64,000 bases of DNA from Micrasema longulum. Taxonomy: Eukaryota > Arthropoda > Insecta > Trichoptera > Brachycentridae. Every line of letters starts with the position of its first letter. Position 1 is the stretch's first letter. Under the pieces are notes generated by a model, which was not told where the DNA came from, ran no database searches, and saw nothing but the letters and a program-made list of their open reading frames with translations. The stretch covers positions 62,001-126,000 of the forward strand of contig JAGVSM010001282.1 in NCBI GenBank assembly GCA_022494885.1. The letters run 5' to 3'. The translations under genes were made by a program, and so were the position numbers. Below, piece after piece: positions 10,645 to 21,499 of this stretch.

Positions 10645-12090
10645 TTTAGTTCGTACTTCACTTCTTGTGGTGCCGTGCGCTCTGTAGCTGCAAGATGTGT
10701 TGGAAGGTTTATTGCACAGCGTCCTTGAAGTGATTTTCTCAAAAGTATCGCTTTAAAAAGTATCTAGAAAAAAAAATTGGAAAAGTTTTTTGACAAAGAA
10801 ATAGTTGGATTTTGATCTTTCCTAAGAAGTTTTTCTATTTTTTAAATTAATATTTCAACTTCATGAAGAGGAAACGCGGTCTGATGTTTTTTCATACAAA
10901 CATATTCGCGTATTTGCTCTTTGGATTATGGTACTAGAACATGTTTTTTTTACACACTGTAGATATTTACCATTCGCGTACCTACCCACTGTTTTGTTGT
11001 TTTAATAAATAGTTAATAAATATGGGAACAATGGCCATCCGAAAACATTTTAAAGGATCCAGTTTAAGCTGCCGCCTTCGAACGCACAGTATACAAATAT
11101 AATAACATTTTTTTTAAACTGTCAAAAGTATCAATACAAGCAATTTTATTATAATTACTTTTCTTGAAAAAAACAAGCGATAAAAGACAAATAAAACAGC
11201 GATTTTAGTTAGAAATAGTATTCTTTTTCGCACAATATTAAGCAGGCATCTGTGAGAGAAGGACAGAAAAACCATGTTCATATCCCTTTTCATCAAATTT
11301 CTCTTCCCCTGCTTTTCCTTTTATTTATCTTACCTTTACATTCAGGTAAGCATTTAGCAAATATCATAAATAAATAGCATTAGAAGATCTCAATAAGCAG
11401 GTAGAAGTATTTTTAAAAGCAGCTTGTAGTATTTATATGCAGCTAACAGAATTTATAAAAGTTTTTTTTATCTCTGGTGAAAATTCAGAAATATACCTAA
11501 TAGCATTTAGCAATAGCGTTTAACATTCTATGGTAGTTAAATAAGCAAGCTAATTTTAGCAACGAAGTTTTAGAAAAATATCAATAATTCACATCACTAG
11601 TGTACCTAGTTACAGGTCACAGGTAGGTAAATAATAACTCGTTAGCAAATGGGTATGCACGGCTTTAAGTTGTGTAGGTAAAACCACCACTGACTAATCT
11701 ATATTTTAGAGTTTCAATTACATCTCCGTCTAACTATAATGATATTTTCATGTACATATGTAGAAAAATGATTGATCTATTTTTACTCGGGCATTAACTC
11801 GAGCGACGCCGAAGTGCAACTTCGATACGACGCGACGCCGACGCCGATCACAGACATCACTGTGTATCACAAATAATAATAAACCATATTCATTTGTCCT
11901 CAGAAATATTGCAAACAATTAAATTTTTTATTTAAATGAGATTCGAAATTCTAATATCTTTGCTTTAGTGGTAAAACATATAAATTTATTTATTTATTAA
12001 CGGACTTAAAAATACTATAAAAATGATACGCAATTAAACATTAGAAAGTGTTACTTTATCAGTTTTACTCCTTAAACTAACCCAATAATT
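10645..12090. other. No gene seen
   Basis: AT-rich, with a CG-rich patch at 11811-11845 (TACGACGCGACGCCGACGCC) similar to 3300-3325. No coding frame or RNA gene could be supported. Confidence 0.4.
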
Positions 12091-12096
12091 GAAATC

Positions 12097-12512
12097 TATT
12101 TCAACAAAGAGGGAAAACATTTTTGAGAAGGGAATATGGAAGTCTAGGCATTTACAGGGCTTATGACCTGTCATTGGCTGGTTTAAGTGGCCACTTTACG
12201 GTGATTTGGTTCAGCCAGATGAATCTCACCCACGTGATAAAGGTTTCAGATCTTTTACTTTACAAAAGTCAACAAATGGAGGAGTTGAGGAAATGTGGAT
12301 GTTCAAACATGGGCAGAATGGTGAATGTTACGCAGTGTGTAAAGTGGCCACTTAAACCAGCCAATGATAGGTCATAAGCCCTGTAAATGCCTAGACTTCC
12401 ATATTCCCTTCTCGAAAATGTTTTTCCTCTCTGTTGAAATAAATTTAAATATGACCAACTCCCTAGGGAGGAAATTCAGCCAGTCTGCAAGCATTTGGAC
12501 ATAATCAACCAT
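12097..12512. mobile_element. Foldback MITE family F, inverted-core copy
   Basis: Left arm at 12111-12197 and right arm at 12338-12440 are inverted copies (GGGCTTATGACCTGTCATTG against AATGATAGGTCATAAGCCC; GGAATATGGAAGTCTAGGC against CTAGACTTCCATATTCCC). The core between them lies in the reverse orientation relative to the copies at 2436 and 10345: it reads CCAGATGAATCTCACCCACG ... GAGGAGTTGAGGAAATG ... ATGGTGAATGTTACGC. The distal block (CTCCCTAGGGAGGAAATTCAG) keeps forward orientation. A core inversion between the arms explains this. Confidence 0.8.
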
Positions 12513-12514
12513 TG

Positions 12515-13360
12515 TTTAACCCAATAATTTTTGACTACACTCTCGGTGACAAATCATTCAGTAGGGTTAACATTATTAGGGATCTCAAGGTTTATTTTGA
12601 CACAAAACTTAAGTTTAAACTTAAACCGCTGGGATTCCTTAAAAGAGGAACCAAACCCTTTAAAAAATCGAAAACTGTTATATGTCTATATATTTGAGTT
12701 TGATTCGCAGTAATCTTGACTATGCCTCATGCGTATGTCCGCAATATCAAAATCCTATAAACTCGATAGAATCTATTAACAAAGTTCTTAAAGTACCTTT
12801 TATATAACTCCCAAATGTGTAACCCTCGTTCATATTCAAATTACGAGCAACATCTAACTCTTTTCCATTTTGATTCTCTGACAAAACATGGTGTTGTTTT
12901 CGATATAAAATATTAAACTATAAAGTAGATACTAACCTCCTCCATAAAATACAAATAAATGCGGGATTGAGAATACTCAGACATCGGGACATATTTAAAC
13001 TGCCATTGTTTTTAGATAATACCACATGCCTACGGCCCGCATGTGTCGGGAATATAATATATACTGCCGAAAAAGCGAAATTTTCATTTTTCAAGATATT
13101 CTCTCAACTTTTGTGGATAATCTCTTTGGAATAAATCTTTGTTATTAAGTACACACGTACAACTTATTTTTCACTGTATTGTTTACTGTATAAGATTTTT
13201 TTTTATTTTTTTTATTTTTAAATCAACAAATGTAGTTCTATCGATTTCGTGTAATTTTTTAATTAAAGATATATCTGCATGTGAAATCGTATCGTCGAAT
13301 ACCTTCAAATTGTTTATTTTCAAGCATGTATCTTTGTTAAATTACCTTATAATATAAATC
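12515..13360 (+). mobile_element. LINE (Jockey-like) 3' half, family b
   Basis: Translations in shifting plus frames give FSRVNIIRDLKVYFDTKL (the conserved (R)DLGVxxD motif after the RT catalytic core), then RSNLDYASCVCPQYQNP (the SxLEYAxxVWxP motif) and later a CLRPACVGNIIYT segment. Several frameshifts and stops make it a pseudogene. The 3' region (AATAAATCTTTGTTATTAAGTACACACGTACAACTTATTT) recurs at 15210-15577 and in antisense at 45165-45420, which defines a family. It begins directly at the end of a family F element. Confidence 0.75.
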
Positions 13361-13424
13361 AAAATTACGAAAACGATTAATTGATTCCAAATTATAAGAG
13401 TGATTTATTTAGGAAATATTTGGA

Positions 13425-13742
13425 CATACTCAAAACATTGGTGATTAAACTAACTGGCATACGAAGAATAAAAATTGTTTTCAGACTTTGCCCACTGGGT
13501 AAAACAATTCAACCAATGAAAACCTGCATCCGTGAAGGCTCTTAGCTGTTTTATTTCGTAAAGTAAACGTTTGGAAGAGGTAGGGAAATGTGCATTTTTA
13601 AACATAGGCAGTATGGTGAATGTCACACAGTTTGTAAAGTGGCCACTTCAATGAGCCAATGGCATGTCATAAGCTCTCTAAATGTCTAGACTGCCATTCC
13701 CTTCTCAAAAATGTTTTCCCTCTCTGTTGCAATAAATTTAAA
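13425..13742 (-). mobile_element. Foldback MITE family F, minus copy
   Basis: The right-hand part carries the family arm on the minus strand (TAAAGTGGCCACTTCAATGA ... GGCATGTCATAAGC ... TTCTCAAAAATGTTTTCCCTC). The left end carries the distal block TTGGACATACTCAAAACATTG on the plus strand. Internal sequence 13450-13560 differs from other copies, so the copy is rearranged or carries another short insertion. Confidence 0.65.
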
Positions 13743-13803
13743 TACTAAGTGATTATTTCGTAATTTTCTCAAATTTAATAGTAAAAGTTATTTTTATAAT
13801 TGA

Positions 13804-13978
13804 GTTTAAGCGTAAGACTGATCATCTTACCTTTATGTAACAAAAAATATTACTAAGATACGCAGCAATTGGTGTACCAGTGCCCTATGCACCATTAACA
13901 AGAATATTTTCATCATCATTCAGCGCAAACCAAATACTGAGTATTTTGATCATCTAAAGGTAAGTCTTACGCTTTAAG
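13804..13978. mobile_element. Two SINE1 pieces in inverted orientation
   Basis: Plus strand 13804-13920 is the SINE1 3' part (AAGCGTAAGACTGATCATCTT ... AATTGGTGTACCAGTGCCCTATGCACCATTA). Right after it, 13940-13977 is a short minus-strand piece of the same region (TTTTGATCATCTAAAGG ... TAAGTCTTACGCTT). It forms a foldback of about 35 bp around the tail. Confidence 0.65.
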
Positions 13979-14242
13979 ATCATACGCGTTAGTGAACTGC
14001 TCATTTCTGTCATGTATCTATAAAATATTATAAAAAATACAAAATTTTACTAATATTTTTTTTTCAATTAAGTAACTTGTTACCATAGCTACGACATTGG
14101 CTGTCACTTTTTTAAAAAAGGAATAAGACACAAGTTTGTTAGCATGAGGGAGAGAGGCGATATGGAATAAAGTTATGAAAAATACACCACAGCGCTCTGA
14201 CCAATAAATAATGGAGAAAAATTATTTTATGGATTTTTTTCT

Positions 14243-14319
14243 TGCAACTGGCGAGAATCGAACCCGAAACACCATTTTACAGTTAGCCGTCTAACCAACT
14301 GCGCCACGGCGACTGTCCC
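14243..14319 (-). mobile_element. tRNA-derived SINE head
   Basis: Minus strand: box-A-like CCGTGGCGCAGTTGGTTAGA and box-B-like GGGTTCGATTCTCGCC at tRNA-like spacing. Acceptor ends do not pair (GTCGCCG against CAGTTGC), so it is not a working tRNA gene. Distinct from SINE1 and SINE2. Confidence 0.6.
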
Positions 14320-14819
14320 TTCAATACCTGGTTAAAAATGTTAATAAACGTACTTAAGAATATAACTATTCATCTACATGCCGTTGCTCTAGATGGAAAA
14401 CCTCGTAACTGCAATTTTTAATCAGTTTTTATGCAAAAATGTCCGTAAAGTAATTTTGTATCTTTCTGGTGATACCTTGTATGTACAGGAGGATTATTTT
14501 ACTAATAGTGACCTCTCGTTACTAACCTTGCTAACACTTTGTACGGCGGACAAATTGATTTGAGTGAACGAATAAAAGGACAAATTAATCATTTCGTTTT
14601 TAATTAATTTATTTTATTAGGTAAACAAACAGTATGTAGGGTAAGACACTCATGCACACACCAAAAAAAAATTTACATTTAATACACTAATTTAAATAAT
14701 GTTCAATATAATAAATGTAAAAGAAACGAAATGAAAAAATATGCATATAATAATAAAGTTGAATATCTGCTTCTCTCAAAATTTCTATAATTTTTTACCT
14801 AAATTTACATACATTGTCA

Positions 14820-15060
14820 CAAAAATAACAGCCTCGGTAAGTATATTGTTATATTGGTCGCATATTCTAGGTATTGTAGATTGTTGACGCGTTTTCTGTG
14901 TAAAACACAAGATTTTGTCTTGTCGGTCTGGATGGCACACAGAATGGAAGTCTTGAAAGACTTGAAAAGTAGGTTGGGAGAATCAATTTTATTATTTATT
15001 AATTTGAATAAAAATGGCTGCAGTGTAATCAAAACATTTTCTCATAACGCACGACGGCAT
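14820..15060 (-). mobile_element. Possible LINE C-terminal scrap
   Basis: The minus-strand frame contains LFKLINNKIDSPNLL, which resembles IYKLLNNKMDCPELF of the LINE at 23285-24300 and ICNYNIDCP of the LINE at 18765. The rest of the frame fits only loosely. The plus-strand frame over the same bases is a shadow. The assignment rests on one motif. Confidence 0.45.
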
Positions 15061-15209
15061 TTTTATGCATAGCGATACGTCTGATCAGGACGAAAGTTCA
15101 TCAGAAAATAAAGACAAGGAAGGTAATTACCCACTAATTGAAATGCCATTAACAACATGCTTATAACGCATCTCAACTTTAAAATTAAAATCAAATTTTA
15201 TTTAAATTG

Positions 15210-15577
15210 CCTTTGTTTACAAGTAATGCTACATACCACACACCTATGGCCCTCAAGTGTCGGGAACATAATATATACTTCCGAAATAATAAAATTGTAA
15301 TTTTTATGATTCTCTCCCAACTTTTGAGAATAATCTCTTAGGAATAAATCTTAGTTAATAAGTACACCCGTACATATTTTTTATTGTATTGCATTCTGTA
15401 TTAGAAATTTAAAAAAAAATTATATAAAAACAACAAATGTAATTTTATATATTTAGATGATTAAAGATATCATATATATGCATACATGTAAAATTGTACT
15501 TATGGCTACCTTAAAATTGTATGTTTTCTAGTATGCATCTTTATTGAATCACCTAATGAAATAAAATAAATAAATCT
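15210..15577 (+). mobile_element. LINE family b, 3' end copy
   Basis: Matches the 3' part of the element at 12515-13360: a CGGGAACATAATATATACTTCCG block, the TCTCTTAGGAATAAATCTTAG block and the TAAGTACACCCGTACA block. It ends in ACCTAATGAAATAAAATAAATAAAT, the family's A-rich tail. No intact reading frame. Confidence 0.7.
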
Positions 15578-15579
15578 AA

Positions 15580-16100
15580 TTAATTATAGAACGTCGCTTC
15601 AAAAACACGTGTTTTATTTATACACGCTTTCCCTTCACTTTTACAGATCTAAAAAAAAGGTTTTAGTAAATCGGATATATTCTGGCAAAAACTGGGTTTT
15701 AATTACGGTCTCAAGAAATCGTAACATTTTTTATATTCGTTCATGCTTACTTTATTAGGGAGTTAATATTCTACCTGGATTTATTACGGTTTTTTATCTT
15801 AAAACCAGAACTTTACGTCTATTCCCCAAGTCACCTACACTTATGGTTATTTAGAAAGCTGTTATTTGATACGTCCCTTTTCTTGCTGTTTTGAGAAAAT
15901 TAATAAAAGTCAAACCGCAACTTCAAACGAGATAGTAAAGGTAGGTACATATTATAAAATGTAATACACGTATTTATATATATACAATAAGCAGTTAACG
16001 GTATTACGACCGTTTTACATAGTTCAGAAATCTGAACTTAATTTTGGCAGAGAAATCTTCAAGCAATTTTTTTTTAACTTCATATTTTACCTATTCATGT
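15580..16100. other. No gene seen
   Basis: AT-rich; no family matches found. Confidence 0.4.
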
Positions 16101-16139
16101 AGTTCTTGAATGTTTTCTATATGTATGTGCATGGGTTTT

Positions 16140-17037
16140 GTGTCGTTATTTATTATTATAGTATTAACAAGAATGGGAAGACACGGAGAAATGCATATGG
16201 AGACTTATCAAAAGAGATAACAATCGCAACCAGTATCAAGCAGCGAGACAGTCTCATTTCTTGCTTTTTGAACATTATTATAGTTAAAATAACAGAAGAG
16301 GTGACTTTTTTGGGCCTGAGTTACAAAATGGAAAATAAACTAATCAATGTAGTATGTTATGCCGACGACGCTGCAATATTTGCAGAAAACAAAGACGATC
16401 TTCAAAGAATGCCCTACAGGTTTCATCTTGCTTCAAAAAAATACAATATGACGATCTCCGTCAATAAAACAAAGTGCCGAACCCTATCAAAGGAGCCTTT
16501 CAGATGCAAACTGATCATCGTTAATGTACCTATGAAGCATGTAATGTGGTTCACTAACCTTGTTGTAGAGATCTCCAGTAAAAGTGACATATATAGTTAA
16601 GTACGAGCCCAGACTAATAAAGCCACAGTTGTGGTTGGTTGCTTGCGGGACACTATATGAAGAAATAAACACATGCTTACCACACCAATAGGACAAAAAA
16701 AAATCTCGGACTAGTGGAAATGAGAACCCTACGCTATATTCCAGGCAGAACTCTCAGAAATCGGATCAGAAATGAGACGATAAGGCCTGTCTGTGGCTTT
16801 GAAAACATAGTGAGCTGGGGAAGAAGCAGACGGCACTTTTGAAGGGACCTTGTGGACCCCATAGAAGATACAAGGCTTACGAAAATTACACAAGTCTAAA
16901 AAACCCTAGCAGCAGAAAACTGCCAGGAAGGCCGCCGAAAAGATAGGGCAGCTGAACGTCATCATCCTAGGACAACCCATCATCACAAACACTACATACC
17001 ATCTAGACCAGGGGAAAGAAGAAGAGGAATATGAAGC
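16140..17037 (+). mobile_element. Endonuclease/RT LINE remnant
   Basis: A 164-codon frame (16106-16600) contains the RT catalytic motif in INVVCYADDAAIFAEN, then MTISVNKTKCRT, the usual NxxKTK motif about 40 residues downstream. Beyond the stop the sequence still reads as LINE C-terminus in other frames: MRTLRYIPGRTLRNRIRNE, EDTRLTKIT and GRPPKR. The Asp-Asp pair is intact, but frameshifts and stops make it inactive. The N-terminal endonuclease is absent. It is related to, but distinct from, the copies at 28020 and 56985. The polymerase would act in target-primed reverse transcription. Confidence 0.8.
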
Positions 17038-17068
17038 TTATATTGTGTATATTACTGGGTTCTTTTTC

Positions 17069-17233
17069 CTTCAGCGTACCTTCACGCTTCAGGTGCCAGT
17101 TAAGGTACAGTGAAATATTGCAGTGTTAAACCACCATTAAAACTAATATTTCACGTTGAACCTGCCAGAAATCAAACTCGAGACCTCAAAAATGGTAGAT
17201 GAATGCACCAACCACTACACTAAGAGGCCGACT
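17069..17233 (-). mobile_element. SINE1, 5' portion, diverged
   Basis: The minus strand starts at GTCGGCCTCTTAGTGTAGTGG, has a box B GAGTTTGATTTCTGGC, then the AAATATT block and GGCACCTGAAGCGTGAAGG. The 3' tail is missing. Promoter boxes are mutated relative to the 54455 copy. Confidence 0.7.
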
Positions 17234-17400
17234 TACCTCAAATCGATTTCCTTTCTCGAGATTTTTAACTGAGAGTCGCCATTGAGTCGATAACGCTCTT
17301 TTAAGATTATTGTTACATTTTTATTGATTATTTTAGCGGCCCATTTTAGGCTTTAAAATCGTATATTTATCATTCTTTATTATTTTAAACAATTATCACC

Positions 17401-17616
17401 CTCGTGATGTTGTAGTCAGCTTGTTTGCCTACTACAAAAGAGGTCTAAAATATTGATAAAAAGGTGTTTTTACACTCAAATATTTCAGAGTCTCGGGCTT
17501 GGCACTTAAAGCGTAAAACTGATCGTCTTTTCTTCAATGTAACAAAAATGATCAAGATATGCAGCAATTGGTGTACCGATGCAGTGCCATGTGCGCGGAA
17601 AGGAAATAATGTAATA
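17401..17616 (+). mobile_element. SINE1 copy, degenerate head
   Basis: Body and tail are clear: GGTGTTTTTACACTCAAATATTTCAGAG, TTGGCACTTAAAGCGTAAAACTGATCG, GCAATTGGTGTACCGATGCAGTGCC, ending in CGCGGAAAGGAAATAATG. The head (CTCGTGATGTTGTAGTCAGC ... GAGGTCTAAAA) has lost box B. It directly precedes the LINE at 17617. Confidence 0.75.
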
Positions 17617-18360
17617 ATTAATGAATTACAAACAGAACTATTATAAATAATGCTTCACAAAAATCGCACTTTTCCCTCTTTCCAATTGTTCCAAGAAGCT
17701 AAACTTTTAGATCTAAGACAAATATATTGTTTCCAATGTTTAAAATATATATTTAAGAATCAAAATTTATTTACAAGTAATTCAAATAGATCAAGTCAAA
17801 GAAGGAATCGTGTGTTAGAAATATCACATTGTAAAACGAGGCTAGCACAGAGACATGCATATTTTATAGGCCCAAAAAATTTTAATTCTTTTTTTACTGA
17901 TAATATTTCATTGATTACAAACTTTCAAAATTTTCCTTCTTTTAAAAAACATGCACTTTACTGGATTCAAACTAAAGATATGAACTCTTTTTTTCTATCA
18001 TTTATTTTGTTGCCCTTTAATAATAAGGAATATTTTTGTGTTTTTTTTAAATATTTTTTATTTCCTTTTTTAATTACTTTAAAAAAAATACCGTATTATC
18101 TTTTACAGAATATTTTATTTTTTCTTTCTTATGCTATACAAAAATATTTTAACTGTCTATTGTTTATTATAGGAGCCAAAATTCATAAACATTTTCTTGT
18201 ATACCCACGAACAGGCCATGCCTTTGTGGGATTTTATTGTTTATTATCTTTCTATTAATATGTATTTCGTTGATATGTAATTACGCTTTATTTTTTTAAA
18301 CTCTGTTTTATTATTATGTTTATTTTAAGAAAACAAAAAAAAATAATTAAAAAAACTGTA
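17617..18360 (+). mobile_element. LINE ORF2 C-terminus and 3' region
   Basis: A 202-codon open frame at 17650-18258. Its first half (LFQEAKLLDLRQIYCFQCLK ... RRNRVLEISHCKTRLAQRHA ... GPKNFNSFF) has the pattern seen after the RT domain of Jockey/L2-like elements, where a short helical segment ends near Gly-Pro-x-x-Phe-Asn-Ser. The second half is Phe/Leu-rich and looks like untranslated sequence that happens to stay open. An A-rich tail follows near 18330-18357. 5'-truncated; not a host gene. Confidence 0.7.
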
Positions 18361-18633
18361 TTTTTCATTCGCCTGGACTCTAGATTTCCATACATCCAAA
18401 GAATTCTTTTATTTCGATTCAACTATTCAGTCTGCATATGAATATTCGATAATCTGGTCCGTTTCTTGACGAGTTCTCTGATCCATGTGATCCGGCGTTT
18501 ATACCATGTTATAGTACCACCACGGCTAAACTCGTTTGTATCTTTGTATGCTCTCGGCGGATACTGTTCACTGTTCACTGTTCAGTAGCTCATAGGCACA
18601 AGATCTACTTCAAATAAAATACTGGTTTAGAAG

Positions 18634-18692
18634 CACCTCGTGGTTGTCGGTACCTGCATCAGGTCCCGGGATCAATTCTCGACTCGTTCAAC
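18634..18692 (+). mobile_element. SINE1 head fragment
   Basis: CACCTCGTGGTTGTCGGTACC then CAGGTCCCGGGATCAATTCTC align with the SINE1 head (CCTCGTGGTGTAATGGTCAG ... GGTCTCGGGTTCGATTCCC). No body follows. Confidence 0.55.
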
Positions 18693-18764
18693 AGTCATTT
18701 TGGTGTTCTTTTGACTCTACAAATACATAAAAATAAATGCACCTTCTCTGCCCACTTTTGCAAA

Positions 18765-19240
18765 ACGCCTGAAACATTTTTTGAATCACCTTAACTATCG
18801 TCAATGTTTATATTTCAATAGCTATGAAGAAGCTGCAGTACATCACAAAATCGATACCTTACAATCTAGAAGAATCATTAATGATACCGTCCTTCTTTAC
18901 AAAATATGCAATTACAACATAGATTGCCCTTAACTGCTTGAGACAATTAAAATTCGTATCCCTCAACGTACAACTCGGCTGCAACAATTGTTTCATGTTG
19001 GTATTTCAAGCATGAATAATAATAAGAATGCATCTTTTCCCAAAATTCTAAATAATTATAACACGTTTTTAACTGAAATCGATATCTATTTCCTCACTTT
19101 AAACTAATTTAAAGAAAATGTTGGAACCCTAATTGAAAATAATAATTATGATTTAATCTAACTGTACCTACCTAACATTTTATTGTTTTGTACTCTTTAG
19201 TATTATAATTAATTAATTTGTTAGAAAGAAGAAAGGAGGG
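18765..19240 (+). mobile_element. LINE (Jockey-like) C-terminus, family c
   Basis: The plus strand reads LNYRQCLYFNSYEEA, then LQSRRIINDTVLLYKICNYN, IRIPQRTTRLQQLFHV and a short end (NTFLTEIDIYF) before a stop. The same order (GTVNDLLFIYKLLNN ... FRIPHRPTRLFY) occurs at 23285-24300, so both belong to one family. One in-frame stop (NIDCP*LLETI) breaks it. A GC-richer block follows at 19240-19310 (CCGCCGGCGAAAGGATTTTT). Confidence 0.7.
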
Positions 19241-19559
19241 AGGGCTGATCTGAGGTTACTCCGTATAAATCCGCCGGCGAAAGGATTTTTAAGTCCGAGT
19301 AAACAAAATACTTTTTCTTTTATTTTTGTATTATTTCATTATTTTTGTATTATTTATTTATTTTTTACGAGTGAAATGATGCGGAGAGGCTTTTTAAACG
19401 CTTTTTTTCTTCTTTTTTTGACATTGTATTTAGTAATGTATAAATATCTATAATTGGCTTATAATTTTGGTTTACTTGTAAATAATTTAAGACACACAGT
19501 AACACTAAGTATTTTATAAGTATAATACGTTGAATTACATTACCAGGAGTTACAACAAC

Positions 19560-20580
19560 TCAATTCGGGACATAAATAATATTAACATTTAGAAAATAAC
19601 ACATATTGAGAACAACAAAGAAACAAAGCTTGTTTAGCACCTTTATAACTAAATATAGCACAACAATATATACGCCTTAAACCTTTTCTTACACAAGTAG
19701 AATAAATATATATAAAAAAAACGCTTTTAAGAATAAAAAAAAAGTAGTAAATCTATTAAGGGAGATAAGGTCATTAACATCACATGCCATGTAGATAATG
19801 CTGCTATAGTGATGATGAGAATGATAATGGCTGTTATTTTTTTAAAATAAATAAACATTACTATATATTATATTCTTAGAACCCTAAGCTCTCTTTTTTT
19901 TTTTAAATTCCTTCTCTTTCCTGGTTCCTCTTCCAGTCTCTTTTCAAAACTCATTATTTGATCCCATATGTCTCATTCTTTAATGTGTATAACATAAAAT
20001 TTGTGGTTAGTCCAAAATTTTGTTGCAATTGAACGCAGAAATTAATATTTTAAAAAAATGAGATATTGGTGTTATCGAGTTCAGGGCCTCAATAATGAAC
20101 GCTATCTTCATCTGTATATATCGAGACGGTATACTTAACTTCTGTACTATCTTACCTCGGTGTGTTCTACCTACTTGCCACATCGACATCATGTGATCGA
20201 AACAAACAAATGAATGACCGAAAAAAATAGTTCGCGTCCCTTACTTCAATAACATTTAAAATAGTTCTCATTTATGTTTTAAATAGGCTTCTGTGATAGA
20301 AAGTGCCCATTTTAAATCGATTATAAACTCCAATAAATTCCAATTCAAGCAAAAAAAATATTAAACTGTCAGTTATGTTGGAATTTAATTCGACTTCAAG
20401 ATTTACTTATTTGTCTCTCATATTTTGAATAGGCTTATAAGAAAAAAAGTACCAACCTCTAAACAATTAAAAATGTAAATAAATCGTAATTAAAGGAAAA
20501 ATTGCTAGGTAGAACAAAAACTTTAACACTTTTACTGCGTAGATAAACGTATCGAGGGGCTCTAGACCCGTTGTACACAC
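19560..20580. other. No gene seen
   Basis: AT-rich sequence; only short open frames without recognisable content. Confidence 0.4.
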
Positions 20581-20586
20581 ATCAAA

Positions 20587-20810
20587 GCTTGATGGCGGGG
20601 AGATCGATAGTATGTCTTTGTAGTCGGTAGGGAGAATTTTATCTTCGACAATGACGTTATGCTGAAGCTATGTAATTTTAGAGCGTAGATATGTGTACCG
20701 TGACGTACGCTTTCCCTTGTTTCATATCGATGAACTTACTTAAAACTTGAAGGTGGGGGGTCGGTAGTATATCTTTGTAATCGCTAGAGAGATTTATCTT
20801 CAACTTTAAT
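20587..20810. repeat. Tandem duplication, period about 158 bp
   Basis: GCTTGATGGCGGGGAGATCG ... AGTATGTCTTTGTAGTCGGT ... TTATCTTCGAC at 20587-20650 recurs as ACTTGAAGGTGGGGGGTCGG ... AGTATATCTTTGTAATCGCT ... TTATCTTCAAC at 20745-20802. Divergence is moderate. No coding function is visible; the parent repeat is unknown. Confidence 0.7.
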
Positions 20811-20869
20811 AACTATATCACCAAGGTTAAGGTATGACATCTTTATCTTCCTATCATAATCGAGGCCCA

Positions 20870-21190
20870 GGAAGGTCAATGGTTCTGCTCAAAACAGCCA
20901 GGCTGTTTTCATACTAAAAACTGTAATAATCACCTTCTGAAAATTCTATGATGTCAAAACGTCATGAAAATAAATGTCACCTCATTACACTCTGAGTTTG
21001 TATGAGGTTTCATTCAATATCACCTTAATTCCTTTAAAACATAAATAAATTATTTTCTTAAGAAATTATGAAAAACGGATTAAGTGATTCTTTACAATTA
21101 AGTACCCTAATATAAACATAAAATAACATGATCAATACAAAACACACATCAGGGTTTTACGGGAGCTGGTTGTTTTCTGCAAAATGCGCA
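20870..21190 (+). repeat. Dispersed repeat I, copy 2
   Basis: Shares GTTCTGC, TNAAAACAGCCAG and AAAAACTGTAATAATCACCT followed by TCTGAAAAT with 485-620, and the closing GGTTGTTTTCTGCAAAA with 866-885. The ends are imperfect inverted repeats. Confidence 0.5.
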
Positions 21191-21359
21191 TCTCACATTT
21201 GGCATCTACAGCTCTCAGACTGATCACTCACCTTCGTGTAAAAAAATATCAAGATAACAGGAATTTGACCCCTTAAATTTTCTATGATGTAAAATCGAAT
21301 GAACGAAAATGTGTTTTAAAATGTGTTGTATTATAATTTAAAAAATCTCCGTCGGTAAT

Positions 21360-21482
21360 CTGTAGTTTAAGATGTTTCGAAAAACAAACATACAAATATA
21401 CACATTTTTATACAGAAAATTTGATTTTGCTTTATAGACGATTGAAGATCTGTTAACTTTCTACTGTAATCGGGGCTATGGA
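21360..21482. mobile_element. MITE family G, right part
   Basis: Ends with TTGCTTTATAGACGATTGAAG followed by ATCTGTTAACTTTCTACTGTAATCGGGGCT, the right terminus shared with 4118-4470 and, more diverged, 38160-38190. The left terminus is degraded. Confidence 0.5.
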
Positions 21483-21499
21483 TTTTTTTTGTTAAATTG

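Noticed and set aside
14243..14319. tRNA gene on the minus strand
   Set aside because: Good A and B boxes, but the ends GTCGCCG and CAGTTGC do not pair; treated as a SINE head.
17650..18258. 202-codon open frame, the longest in the window, as a host gene
   Set aside because: Its first half matches the C-terminal pattern of LINE ORF2 and its second half is T-rich 3' sequence that happens to remain open.
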